DNA from: Brevundimonas basaltis
Lineage (GTDB): Bacteria; Pseudomonadota; Alphaproteobacteria; Caulobacterales; Caulobacteraceae
Reading direction: 5' to 3'
DNA: 64,000 bases
Assembly: GCF_014202075.1 (NCBI RefSeq)
Contig: NZ_JACHFZ010000002.1
Location: forward strand, 248,001 to 312,000
In this document: positions 35,165 to 43,358 of the stretch, piece after piece
How positions within the stretch are numbered: position 1 is the first letter of the stretch
Layout: the number at the start of each line of letters is the position of its first letter
Made by a program: the position numbers and the translations under genes
The notes under the pieces: model-generated
Databases searched by the model: none
Seen by the model: only the letters and a program-made list of their open reading frames with translations
What the model was told of the DNA's origin: nothing

Positions 35165-37051
35165 TCAGGCGGCGTGCTGTGAAAGCGCCTGCAGGACTCC
35201 CGCGCCATACCGGTCCAATTTGGTCTGACCGACGCCGGGAATACGGGCCAGGTGGTCCAGATCGCCGGGCTCCGCGAGGGCGATTTCCAGCAAGGTCTTG
35301 TCCTGGAAGATCACATAGGGCGGCACCCGCTGCTCCGCTGCCCGATCACGGCGCCAGGCCCGCAGGGTCTCGAAGCGCGCGCGCACGTCGGCGTCCATCG
35401 ATTCCAGCGCGGCATTGCGACCGGTGCGGGTCCGTTCGCGCGAGGCCCCGGCGCGCGCCGGCTGGCGACGCACCTCGATCGCCCGCTCGCCGCGGTAGAC
35501 CGCCCGCACCGCCTCGGGATCGCCGAGCATGACCAGCGGTTTGCCCTCGTTCGGATCCTCGACCAGCAGGCCCTCGAACATCAGGTGATCGATCACGTCC
35601 CGCCATGTGTGCAGTGCGGTATCGGCGCCGACGCCCCAGGTCGACAGCGCCGTCTCCCAGGGCTGGGCATCCTTCGTCTTGCCGAGCAGGTGGTCGACGA
35701 CCCGGCCCCGGCCGAAGCGCTCGCCGAGCCGCTGCACCGCGGCCAGGGCCTTCTGGGCCTGCACCGTGGCGTCGAACAGGGCCGGCGGGTCCTGGCAGAT
35801 GTCGCAGACGCCGCACGGCTCCGCGCCGGTCTCGCCGAAGTAGCGCCGCACCGCCTGCGGGCGGCACACCGCCCCGTCCAGCATGGCGAACAGCTGGCGC
35901 GCCTTGCGCACCTGCACCGCCTTGACCTCCCCGGCCATCGGGCTGCCTTCGAGCCGGCGCAGGGTCCAGGCGATGTCCGATGGGCCATAGAGGGTGATTC
36001 CCTCTGCGGGGTCGCCGTCGCGCCCGGCCCGGCCGATCTCCTGCCAATAGGCCTCCAGCGAGCCCGGCGGATCGGCGTGGATGACGAAGCGCACATCGGC
36101 CTTGTCCACCCCCATGCCGAAGGCGATGGTCGCCACCATCACCGCCCCGTCCTCGGCGAGGAACCGCTCCAGCCGGCGGTCCCGGTCACGGGCCTCCATG
36201 CCCGCGTGATAGGCGATGGCGTTGGTCCCGGCGTCGCGCAGGGCGTGCGCCACCCGCTCGCAGCCGTCACGCGAGCCGCAGTAGACCACGCCAGACTTGC
36301 CGCGCCTCTGGCGGACCAGATCGATCACCGCCGCGTCGGTCTTCGCCCGCGACGCGTTCTCCTTGCGCACCGCCGCCAGCTGCAGGTTCGGCCGGGCGAA
36401 GCTGTCGACCACGATGCGGGCCTCGCCGAGCCGCAACGAGCGGACGATATCCTCGCGGGTCCGGGCGTCGGCGGTGGCCGTCACCGCGATCCTCGGCACG
36501 CCCGGGAACAGCTCGGCCAGCCGGCCGAGGCTCCGATAGTCCGGCCGGAAGTCATGTCCCCACTGCGAGACGCAGTGCGCTTCGTCGATGGCGATCAGCG
36601 ACAGCGGCAGGTCGTGAAGCCGGTCGATCAGGTGCGGCTGGGCCAGTCCCTCGGGCGAGACATAGAGCAGGTCGAGTTCCCCGGCCCTCGCCGCGCGCCA
36701 GATCTCCGACCGGTCGTCCAGCGAGACGCCGGAATCGAGGCGGGCGGCGGCCACGCCCTGCTGCTTCAAGGCCTCGACCTGGTCGGTCATCAGGGCGATC
36801 AGCGGCGAGACAACCAGGCCGAGGCCGGGCCGGAGCATGGCGGGGATCTGGTAGCAGACGCTCTTGCCGCCGCCGGTCGGCAGCACGGCCATCACGTCCC
36901 GGCCCGCCAGAACCTCGGCCACCACCTCGGCCTGCAGCCCCCGGAAGCCGGCGTGGCCCCAGACCCGCTCCAGCGTCGCCCGGGCCTCGGCCAGGGACGG
37001 CGGGGCGGCGGTTGAAAGCGAGTCGGCGGGCATCGCCGCCTTGTGCCTCAT
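35165..37051 (-). CDS. recQ: ATP-dependent DNA helicase RecQ
   Basis: A 3'-5' superfamily 2 helicase for recombination and fork repair. 628 residues. Walker A PTGGGKS (58-64), DEAH (156-159) with CVSQWGHDFRPDY, and QEIGRAGRDG are present; the zinc-binding RQC part has the cysteines of CRPQAVRRYF and CGVCDICQ; a C-terminal HRDC domain covers about 545-628. Another in-frame ATG at codon 7 (MPADSLS) is a possible start. Confidence 0.96.
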   Translation of the reverse strand: MRHKAAMPADSLSTAAPPSLAEARATLERVWGHAGFRGLQAEVVAEVLAGRDVMAVLPTGGGKSVCYQIPAMLRPGLGLVVSPLIALMTDQVEALKQQGVAAARLDSGVSLDDRSEIWRAARAGELDLLYVSPEGLAQPHLIDRLHDLPLSLIAIDEAHCVSQWGHDFRPDYRSLGRLAELFPGVPRIAVTATADARTREDIVRSLRLGEARIVVDSFARPNLQLAAVRKENASRAKTDAAVIDLVRQRRGKSGVVYCGSRDGCERVAHALRDAGTNAIAYHAGMEARDRDRRLERFLAEDGAVMVATIAFGMGVDKADVRFVIHADPPGSLEAYWQEIGRAGRDGDPAEGITLYGPSDIAWTLRRLEGSPMAGEVKAVQVRKARQLFAMLDGAVCRPQAVRRYFGETGAEPCGVCDICQDPPALFDATVQAQKALAAVQRLGERFGRGRVVDHLLGKTKDAQPWETALSTWGVGADTALHTWRDVIDHLMFEGLLVEDPNEGKPLVMLGDPEAVRAVYRGERAIEVRRQPARAGASRERTRTGRNAALESMDADVRARFETLRAWRRDRAAEQRVPPYVIFQDKTLLEIALAEPGDLDHLARIPGVGQTKLDRYGAGVLQALSQHAA

Positions 37052-37083
37052 TTGTTCCGGCGTGTGAACGCCCGTCGGATGGT

Positions 37084-37545
37084 TCAGCGCGGCTCGACGG
37101 CGACCTCGGCCCGGATCGAGTTGGCGATATAGCAGGCCTCGTGGGCGCGGTGATGCAGATCGTCCAGGGCGGCGGCGTCGGGCCGCGCCGCGCCGGCGAA
37201 GCTCACCTGAGGCCGCAGGGTCAGCGCGGTGATCGACATCCGGCCCCGCTCGTCACGGCCGAGCAGGCCGACCGCGTCGTCGCGGTAGCGGTCGACCACA
37301 AGGCCGTCCTTGCGGGCGAAGGCGAGGAAGAACAGCATGTGACAACTGGACACGGCGGCGACCAGCGCCTCCTCGGGGTCGACCGCCGCCGGATCGGACA
37401 TAGGCTCGGGCACGCTGGTCGGCGCCGACGATCCGCGCACCACCGCGCCGCCGTCGAACCGCCAGTCATGGGCGCGACTATACTGGTTGTCGGAGAATGG
37501 CTGGCCGTCGCGGCTCCATTCCACGGTGGCGATGTGCTCGCTCAT
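37084..37545 (-). CDS. OsmC-family peroxiredoxin
   Basis: A 153-residue cytosolic thiol peroxidase of the OsmC/Ohr superfamily. The two reactive cysteines are Cys68 (AVSSCHMLFFL) and Cys138 (HEACYIANSI), and the DPEEALVAAVSSC segment is typical of the OsmC-like rather than the Ohr group. It probably reduces organic hydroperoxides. Located 32 bases downstream of nothing on its strand; the start MSEHIATVEW is clear. It is divergent from rpe. Confidence 0.88.
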   Translation of the reverse strand: MSEHIATVEWSRDGQPFSDNQYSRAHDWRFDGGAVVRGSSAPTSVPEPMSDPAAVDPEEALVAAVSSCHMLFFLAFARKDGLVVDRYRDDAVGLLGRDERGRMSITALTLRPQVSFAGAARPDAAALDDLHHRAHEACYIANSIRAEVAVEPR

Positions 37546-37659
37546 GACGGGTCTCCGCTCGGCCGGCTGGGCGCGATGACCGAACCGTGTAGCCGCGGAT
37601 GTCGTCGAAACCCAGCCCGCGCCTTGCTACGGCCCGCATCCCGCCTTATCCCCGGACGC

Positions 37660-38319
37660 ATGCCGTCCCCGCTGATCTGCCCATCGATCCTCGCCAGCGA
37701 CTTCGCCCGTCTGGGCGAGGAGGTCGCCGCCCTCGAAACGGCCGGCGCCGACTGGGTCCACGTCGATGTGATGGATGGCCATTTCGTACCCAACATCACC
37801 ATCGGTCCGGACGTGGTGAAGGCGTTGCGTCCCCACACCAAGCTACCGTTCGACGTGCACCTGATGGTCGCGCCGGTCGATCCGTGGCTGGAGGCCTATC
37901 GCGACGCCGGGGCCGATTACCTTACCGTCCATCCCGAGAGCGGGCCGCACCTGCACCGCACGCTTGGCCGCATCCGCCAGCTGGGCCTCAAGGCGGGCGT
38001 GGTGCTCAACCCCGGCACCTCCCTGTCCGTGCTGGAAGAAGTGATCGACCTGGTCGACCTGGTGCTGCTGATGTCGGTCAACCCCGGCTTCGGCGGCCAG
38101 TCCTTCATCCCCTCCACCCTGAAGAAGATCGAACGAGCCCGGGCCCTGCTCGACGCAGCCGGCTCCAGGGCCCATCTGCAGGTCGACGGCGGGGTCACCG
38201 CCGCCAACGCCGGGGCCTGCGTCGCCGCCGGCGCCGACGCGTTGGTCGCCGGCACGGCGGTGTTCCGGGGCGGCCCCCCGGCCTACGCCGACAACATCCG
38301 GGCGCTGAAGACCGCGTGA
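37660..38319 (+). CDS. rpe: Ribulose-phosphate 3-epimerase
   Basis: Interconverts ribulose 5-phosphate and xylulose 5-phosphate. 219 residues, a metal-dependent barrel. Conserved segments are ICPSILASDFARL, VHVDVMDGHFVPN (33-45, metal ligands His and Asp), FDVHLMV, VNPGFGGQSF and LQVDGGV. The start ATG gives MPSPLICPSI. Its TGA overlaps the GTG of the heparinase-like gene, so the two are coupled. Confidence 0.96.
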   Translation: MPSPLICPSILASDFARLGEEVAALETAGADWVHVDVMDGHFVPNITIGPDVVKALRPHTKLPFDVHLMVAPVDPWLEAYRDAGADYLTVHPESGPHLHRTLGRIRQLGLKAGVVLNPGTSLSVLEEVIDLVDLVLLMSVNPGFGGQSFIPSTLKKIERARALLDAAGSRAHLQVDGGVTAANAGACVAAGADALVAGTAVFRGGPPAYADNIRALKTA

Positions 38320-40127
38320 GTCCGCTCGGCCCCTTCGCCCGCACCGAGGCCGCAGCGCCCGCGCCCGGCGAGATTCCCGGACTTCGCGGCGCGCCCATGC
38401 GCACGCCGGTCCGTACCACCGAGGCGTCGGCGGGGCCCGGCCTGTGGCCCGCCGTCCTCGGCCGGCTGCTGACACGGCAGCTGTGGATCGAACTGTACGG
38501 CCTGCCCGGCTACGGCCTGACCCTCCGGGGTCGGACGGCGCAGGGCTTCGCCGCCACACCGCGCGACTTCCGCCCGGTCGACCCCGCGCCTGGCAAGGCC
38601 GCCTTGGGCGGTCGGTTCGTGCTGGCGGGCGCCAGTCTCGAAGCGCCCGCGCCCGAGGATCCCTGGAACCGGCCCAGCCCGACCCGCGCCTTCGCCGTCG
38701 AACTGCACGCCTTCGCCTGGCTGCCGTCGCTGATGCTGCAGGGTGAGCGAGGGGCCCGCGAGGCGCTGCGTCTGACCCTGACCTGGGCCACGGTGTTCGC
38801 GCGCTGGTCCCCGTTCGCCTGGGACCCCGCCATCCTCGCCCGGCGCACCCTCAACCTCGCCTGCGCCGCGCGCCGCATGAGCCAGGTCGCCACCGAGGCG
38901 GAAAGGCTGAGGCTGGCCGATGTACTGGGCCGGCAGGCGAAACAGCTGTTGCGTCCGCCAGGCGGGATCGCGGGCCGCGCCGAACGCCTGATCGCCGCCG
39001 CCGTCGCCGGCTGCGTGCTGGCCGGGTCCCCTGGAACCGCCCTGCGCCGGGCGGCCCTGGGCGCCCTGCCGTCGGCGCTGGTGCAGACCGTCGGCGAGGA
39101 TGGAGCCCATACCTCCCGCAGCCCCGAGGCCGGGCTGGAGCTGCTGCTCGACCTGTTGACGCTCGAGGACGCCCTCGCCCAGCTGTCCGAGCCGGCCCCG
39201 GACGCCATGCGGTCGGCGATCCGGCGGCTGACCTCGGCGGCCAGCTTTCACACCCTGCCCGACGGCCGCCTGATCACCCTGCAGGGCGGCGGGCCATCGA
39301 CGCCGGCGCGGGTGGCCGCGGCCGTGGCCCACGACGAGGCCGAGGGCGACGAGGCCCCGACCGGAACGGTGGGCGGCGTCGCCCGTATCCGCAGCCCGCT
39401 GCTGACCGTCGCCGCCGACATCGCCGCCCCCGCGCGCGGCGCCTGGTCCGCCGCCGCCTGCGCCCAGCCGCTGGCGCTGGAGATCGTCTGTGGACGCGAC
39501 CGTCTGGTCACCGGCTGCGGCTGGACCCCCGGCGCGGCCGACCGTCAGGGCTTGCGGCTCGGCCCCGGCCACTCGACCCTGACCCTCGCCGAGAGCTCCA
39601 CCGGGGCGCCGCTCGGCGGCTGGAGGGGTGGGCTTCTGGGCCATCGTCTGATCAGCCGACCCCTGAACGTCGAGGTGCATCGCCGCGACGGCGAGGGCGC
39701 GGTCTGGCTGGAAGCCGAGCACGACGGCTGGGTCCACGACTATGGCCTGCTCCACCAACGCCGGCTCTATCTGGACCAGCGCCTCGATGAGCTGCGCGCC
39801 GAGGAGCGGCTGCATCCCGGACCGGGCCAGAAGGAGGTGGTTCGGGCCATCGCCGCCCCCTACGCCATCCGCTTTCAGCTCGAACCGGGCGTGCAGGCCT
39901 CGCTGGCCCGCGACCGCCGCTCGATCCTGTTGCGCGGCCATTCCGGCCGGGGATGGTGGTTCCGCACCGACGGGCCGGACGTGGCCATCGAGCCCTCGGT
40001 CCACATCGACGAGGGTCTGACCCGGCGCTCTCTGCAGATCGTCGTGCGCGGCTCGGCCCGCACCGATTCCGAGACCAAGATCCGCTGGAAGCTGAGCCCG
40101 GCCGGCTCGGGCGGCGATCCCACCTGA
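38316..40127 (+). CDS. Heparinase II/III family protein
   Basis: 603 residues from a GTG overlapping the rpe stop (GTGA); an internal ATG at 38397 (MRTPVRTTEA) is an alternative. The N-terminal half is an alpha-helical toroid (ELHAFAWLPSLMLQGERGAREALRL in sections), and the C-terminal half is the beta-rich heparinase II/III domain (DGWVHDYGLLHQRRLYLD, then RFQLEPGVQASLARDR). No signal peptide is visible, unusual for a polysaccharide lyase, so the role may be cytosolic or the family similarity structural only. The substrate is unknown. Confidence 0.8.
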   Translation: MSPLGPFARTEAAAPAPGEIPGLRGAPMRTPVRTTEASAGPGLWPAVLGRLLTRQLWIELYGLPGYGLTLRGRTAQGFAATPRDFRPVDPAPGKAALGGRFVLAGASLEAPAPEDPWNRPSPTRAFAVELHAFAWLPSLMLQGERGAREALRLTLTWATVFARWSPFAWDPAILARRTLNLACAARRMSQVATEAERLRLADVLGRQAKQLLRPPGGIAGRAERLIAAAVAGCVLAGSPGTALRRAALGALPSALVQTVGEDGAHTSRSPEAGLELLLDLLTLEDALAQLSEPAPDAMRSAIRRLTSAASFHTLPDGRLITLQGGGPSTPARVAAAVAHDEAEGDEAPTGTVGGVARIRSPLLTVAADIAAPARGAWSAAACAQPLALEIVCGRDRLVTGCGWTPGAADRQGLRLGPGHSTLTLAESSTGAPLGGWRGGLLGHRLISRPLNVEVHRRDGEGAVWLEAEHDGWVHDYGLLHQRRLYLDQRLDELRAEERLHPGPGQKEVVRAIAAPYAIRFQLEPGVQASLARDRRSILLRGHSGRGWWFRTDGPDVAIEPSVHIDEGLTRRSLQIVVRGSARTDSETKIRWKLSPAGSGGDPT

Positions 40128-40205
40128 CCCGTCCCTTGAGACGATCGGTCGCCGCGACCATCTTGGGACTGCCGCGTTACGCCTTACCGACCACAGGATC
40201 GCCCG

Positions 40206-41102
40206 ATGAGCTTCGCCGACCCCACCACCCTGCCTGACGACCTGATCAAGGACGGCTCCGACGCCAGCTTCATGGCCGATGTGGTCGAGGCCTCGAAGAC
40301 CCAGCCGGTGCTGGTCGACTTCTGGGCCACCTGGTGCGGACCGTGTCGGACGCTGACGCCGATGCTGGAGAAGGCCGTTCGCGCCGCCGGTGGGGCGGTC
40401 AAACTGGTCAAGATCGATGTCGACAAGAACCCGGCCTATGCTGGCCAGCTGCGCGTGCAGTCGATCCCCACCGTATACGCCTTCGTCGACGGCCAGCCCG
40501 CCGACGGGTTCCAGGGCGCGGTGCCTGAGAGCCAGCTCAAGGCTTTCATCGACAAACTGTCCGGCGGGACCAGCGCCAACTCCGATATCGAGCAGCTGAT
40601 GTCGATGGGCGAGGAGTCGCTGTCGCTGAACGACCTCGGCGGGGCCGCCCAAGCCTTCGCCCAGGTGATGACCCTCGAGCCCGGACACGAGGGCGCCATC
40701 GCCGGCATGGCCCGCGTCTATCTGGCCGACGGCGACCCCGAACAGGCCCGCCAGACCATCGCCATGGCCCCGGCCGATTCGAAGAATGCGCAGGTCCAGT
40801 CGATCCGGGCCCAGCTGAGCCTGGCGTCCGCCGCCCCGGCGAGCGCGAGCGCCGAGCTGGAGGCGAAGGTCGCCGCCGATCCCTCCGACCACCAGGCGCG
40901 CTATGATCTGTCGCTGGCCCAGGCCGCGGCCGGCGACCTGAAAGGCGCGGTCGACAGCCTGTTGGCCATCGTCGCCGCCGACCGCGAATGGAACGATCAC
41001 GCCGCGCGGAAACAGCTGCTGACCGTATTCGAGGCGGCCGGCGCGTCTTCAGAGGTCGCCCGCGACGGCCGCCGCCGTCTCTCCTCCATCCTGTTCGCCT
41101 AG
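40206..41102 (+). CDS. Thioredoxin-TPR protein (CnoX/YbbN-like)
   Basis: 298 residues. An N-terminal thioredoxin domain with the active site WCGPC (Cys44, Cys47) is followed by TPR-like helices (about 130-290: LAQAAAGDLKGAVDSLLAI and similar). E. coli CnoX (YbbN) is a holdase that works with GroEL and DnaK; unlike E. coli, many alphaproteobacterial members keep both cysteines, as here. The LON-domain and Trm112 genes follow within ten bases each, forming a three-gene operon. Confidence 0.9.
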   Translation: MSFADPTTLPDDLIKDGSDASFMADVVEASKTQPVLVDFWATWCGPCRTLTPMLEKAVRAAGGAVKLVKIDVDKNPAYAGQLRVQSIPTVYAFVDGQPADGFQGAVPESQLKAFIDKLSGGTSANSDIEQLMSMGEESLSLNDLGGAAQAFAQVMTLEPGHEGAIAGMARVYLADGDPEQARQTIAMAPADSKNAQVQSIRAQLSLASAAPASASAELEAKVAADPSDHQARYDLSLAQAAAGDLKGAVDSLLAIVAADREWNDHAARKQLLTVFEAAGASSEVARDGRRRLSSILFA

Positions 41103-41111
41103 GGGGTTGCG

Positions 41112-41771
41112 ATGGCGCAGGGCTATCACAGGGCCGCCGACCTGCCGCAGGTCATCCCGGTCTTCCCCCTGCCCGGCGCCATTCTGCTGCCACGCGGCCA
41201 GTTGCCGCTGAACATCTTCGAGCCGCGCTATCTGAACATGATCGACGACGCGATGGCCGGCGACCGCATCATCGGCATGATCCAGCCCCGGCCCGGCGCA
41301 CGCGCCGCGCCCGGGCTGTCGCCGGTCGGCTGCGCGGGACGGATCACCAGCTTCGCCGAGACTTCGGACGGCCGCTATCTGATCACCCTGACCGGCTGCG
41401 CCCGCTTCCGCCTCGGCAGCGAACTGCCGAGCCAGTCGCCCTATCGCCAGGTGCGCGCCGATTTCACGCCGTTCGAGGCCGATCTGGCCCCGCCGCCCGT
41501 CGACGACGTCGGCCTGGACCGGGAAGGCCTGCTGGACGCCCTGCGTGCCTATCTTGAGACCCGCGGTCTGGAGATTGACTGGGACACCGCCGAGACGGCG
41601 CCGCCCGAGGCCTTGATCAACAGCTTGTCGATGGCCCTGCCGTTCGAACCGGCGGAGAAACAGGCATTGCTTGAGGCCGCCAGCCTGACCGACCGGTCCA
41701 GCGTTCTGACGGCCCTGATGACCATAGACGCGGCGGAAACCGGCGACGGCGACGCCCCTTCGATGCAATAG
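41112..41771 (+). CDS. LON substrate-binding domain protein
   Basis: 219 residues that match only the N-terminal domain of Lon protease: [27 protein letters not shown] in its first 40 residues is the classical signature. There is no ATPase or protease domain, so it is not Lon itself; it may act as an adaptor or in protein quality control next to the thioredoxin chaperone (inference from context). Confidence 0.9.
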   Translation: MAQGYHRAADLPQVIPVFPLPGAILLPRGQLPLNIFEPRYLNMIDDAMAGDRIIGMIQPRPGARAAPGLSPVGCAGRITSFAETSDGRYLITLTGCARFRLGSELPSQSPYRQVRADFTPFEADLAPPPVDDVGLDREGLLDALRAYLETRGLEIDWDTAETAPPEALINSLSMALPFEPAEKQALLEAASLTDRSSVLTALMTIDAAETGDGDAPSMQ

Positions 41772-41778
41772 TGATGTG

Positions 41779-41973
41779 ATGAGCGACGCCTTCAACACCC
41801 CTGCCTCGGTCGATCCGCGCCTGCTGGAAGTGCTGGTCTGCCCCGTGACCCGGGGCCGCCTGACGTATGATCGCGAGCGCCAGGAACTGGTCTCGAAAGG
41901 CGCCAGGCTGGCCTTTCCGATCCGCGACGGTGTGCCGATCATGCTGGCGGACGAGGCCCGCAGACTGGACTAG
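41779..41973 (+). CDS. Trm112 family protein
   Basis: 64 residues. The [17 protein letters not shown] and [11 protein letters not shown] blocks define the Trm112/YcaR family, partners of tRNA and rRNA methyltransferases in eukaryotes and archaea; the bacterial role is less clear. Only the first cysteine is present, so no zinc site. A GTG one codon before the ATG is an alternative start. Its stop touches the convergent hydroxylase stop. Confidence 0.88.
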   Translation: MSDAFNTPASVDPRLLEVLVCPVTRGRLTYDRERQELVSKGARLAFPIRDGVPIMLADEARRLD

Positions 41974-43227
41974 TCAGAGCGCTTCGCCCCTGAGCAGGCG
42001 CGGCAGGTCGCCCGTCGCGCCGCCGGCTTCGTGCATGAAGGCGCGGCGCAGGGGGGCGATGCGGTTGACGGCGGCGATGCCGAGGTCCCGCGCCAGCCGC
42101 ACGGGGGCGATGTCGTTGGAAAACAGCCGGACGAAGCCGTCAAATCCGGCCGCCAGCGCTGCATTGTCGAAGCGCCGCCAGCGGGCATAGCGGTCCAGCA
42201 CCGTCTCCGAGCCGATGTCCTCGCCCAAGCGCACCGCCTCGACCAGCACCTCGGCCAGGGCGGCCGCGTCCTTCAACCCCATGTTCAGGCCCTGCCCCGC
42301 GACCGGATGCACCGCATGGGCGGCGTCGCCGATCAGGGCGACGCGCGGCGCGGTCAGCTGTTCGGCCAGCTGAAGCGACAGCGGATAGACGAACCGGGGT
42401 CCGACCACCGAGACGTCGTCGAGGAAATCCCCGAACCGGCGCATCAGATGGGCATGGAAGGCCTCGTCCGAAGCGGCCTTCAGCGCCTCGGCCCGTCGCG
42501 TCGTCTCGGTCCACACCAGGCTGGCGCGCTGCTCGGTCAGCGGCAGGATGGCGAAGGGGCCCGAGGGCAGGAAATATTCGTGCGCCACATGGCCGTGGTC
42601 GCGGCCCATGGCGACGGTGGCGACCACGCCGCTCTGGCCATAGCCCCAGCCGACCGTGTCGATGCCGGCCTCGCGCCGAACCCGCGAACCGCGACCTTCG
42701 GCCCCGACCACCAGCGGGGCGCGCAGCTCGGCGCCGTCGGCGAGGGTCACCGTCGCCAGACCGGGACCGGTCCCGACCCGGTCGACCGAGGCGGGCGCGC
42801 GGACCTCGATCTCCGCCGCCGTCACCGCCTCGCTGAGGGCGACGCGGATGCGCCGGTTCTCGACCATATAGCCGAGCGGCTCGCCATCGGTGCGCTCGCC
42901 GATCTCGTCGGCGTCGAAGCGCAGGAAGGCGGAGGAGGCCGCCGGCGACGCCGCCCCCGGACGCCGTCCGTCCGTCACGAGGATGCGGTCCATGCGGCAG
43001 GCGTACGGGCGCAGGCCCTCGCCGACGCCGAGCGCGTCGAGCATGCGGAAGGTCGAGAAGGCGATGGCGGTGGAGCGGCCGTCGAAGGTCGGCGCCAGCT
43101 GGGCCGGGAACGGCTGCGGATCAACCAGGACCACCTTGAGCCCGCCCTGGGCGGCGGCGAGGGCGAAGGTCGCGCCCGCCAGCCCGGCGCCGGCGATGAT
43201 GACGTCGTAGTGGTCGGTCTCGGTCAT
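41974..43227 (-). CDS. UbiH/UbiF/Coq6-type FAD hydroxylase
   Basis: A flavin monooxygenase for ring hydroxylation in ubiquinone synthesis, 417 residues. The N-terminal dinucleotide motif GAGLAG (13-18), a middle ENRRIRVAL, and the second FAD motif GDAAHAVHPVAGQGLNMG (about 295-312) are clear. Which ring carbon it hydroxylates (UbiH, UbiF, UbiI or a broad-range UbiL-like enzyme, as in alphaproteobacteria) cannot be told from sequence alone. It is divergent from ftsK. Confidence 0.88.
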   Translation of the reverse strand: MTETDHYDVIIAGAGLAGATFALAAAQGGLKVVLVDPQPFPAQLAPTFDGRSTAIAFSTFRMLDALGVGEGLRPYACRMDRILVTDGRRPGAASPAASSAFLRFDADEIGERTDGEPLGYMVENRRIRVALSEAVTAAEIEVRAPASVDRVGTGPGLATVTLADGAELRAPLVVGAEGRGSRVRREAGIDTVGWGYGQSGVVATVAMGRDHGHVAHEYFLPSGPFAILPLTEQRASLVWTETTRRAEALKAASDEAFHAHLMRRFGDFLDDVSVVGPRFVYPLSLQLAEQLTAPRVALIGDAAHAVHPVAGQGLNMGLKDAAALAEVLVEAVRLGEDIGSETVLDRYARWRRFDNAALAAGFDGFVRLFSNDIAPVRLARDLGIAAVNRIAPLRRAFMHEAGGATGDLPRLLRGEAL

Positions 43228-43289
43228 GCGCCGGTTGTCGCGCCGGCGGGGCGCGAGGTCCAGTGCGACCTGTTGCCTGCCGCCTAAAG

Positions 43290-43349
43290 TAAACAGCCCC
43301 TTAACCCTGTCCGGGCGACAACGTTCGGAGTCTCGCCACTGCCGGAGTC
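43290..43349 (+). promoter_or_regulatory. Candidate CtrA half-matching box and two GANTC sites before ftsK
   Basis: TAAA-N7-TTAA (43290-43304) matches seven of eight bases of the CtrA consensus TTAA-N7-TTAA, and two GAGTC sites (43328, 43345) match GANTC. All lie within 70 bases of the ftsK ATG, in the 131-base gap shared with the divergent hydroxylase. Suggestive of cell-cycle control; not proven. Confidence 0.4.
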
Positions 43350-43358
43350 CGCCGCCGC

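Noticed and set aside
38283-41000. 905-codon minus-strand open frame opposite the heparinase-like and CnoX-like genes
   Set aside because: Antisense shadow: the plus-strand genes have clear motifs, and this frame is Gly/Arg/Gln-rich without any.
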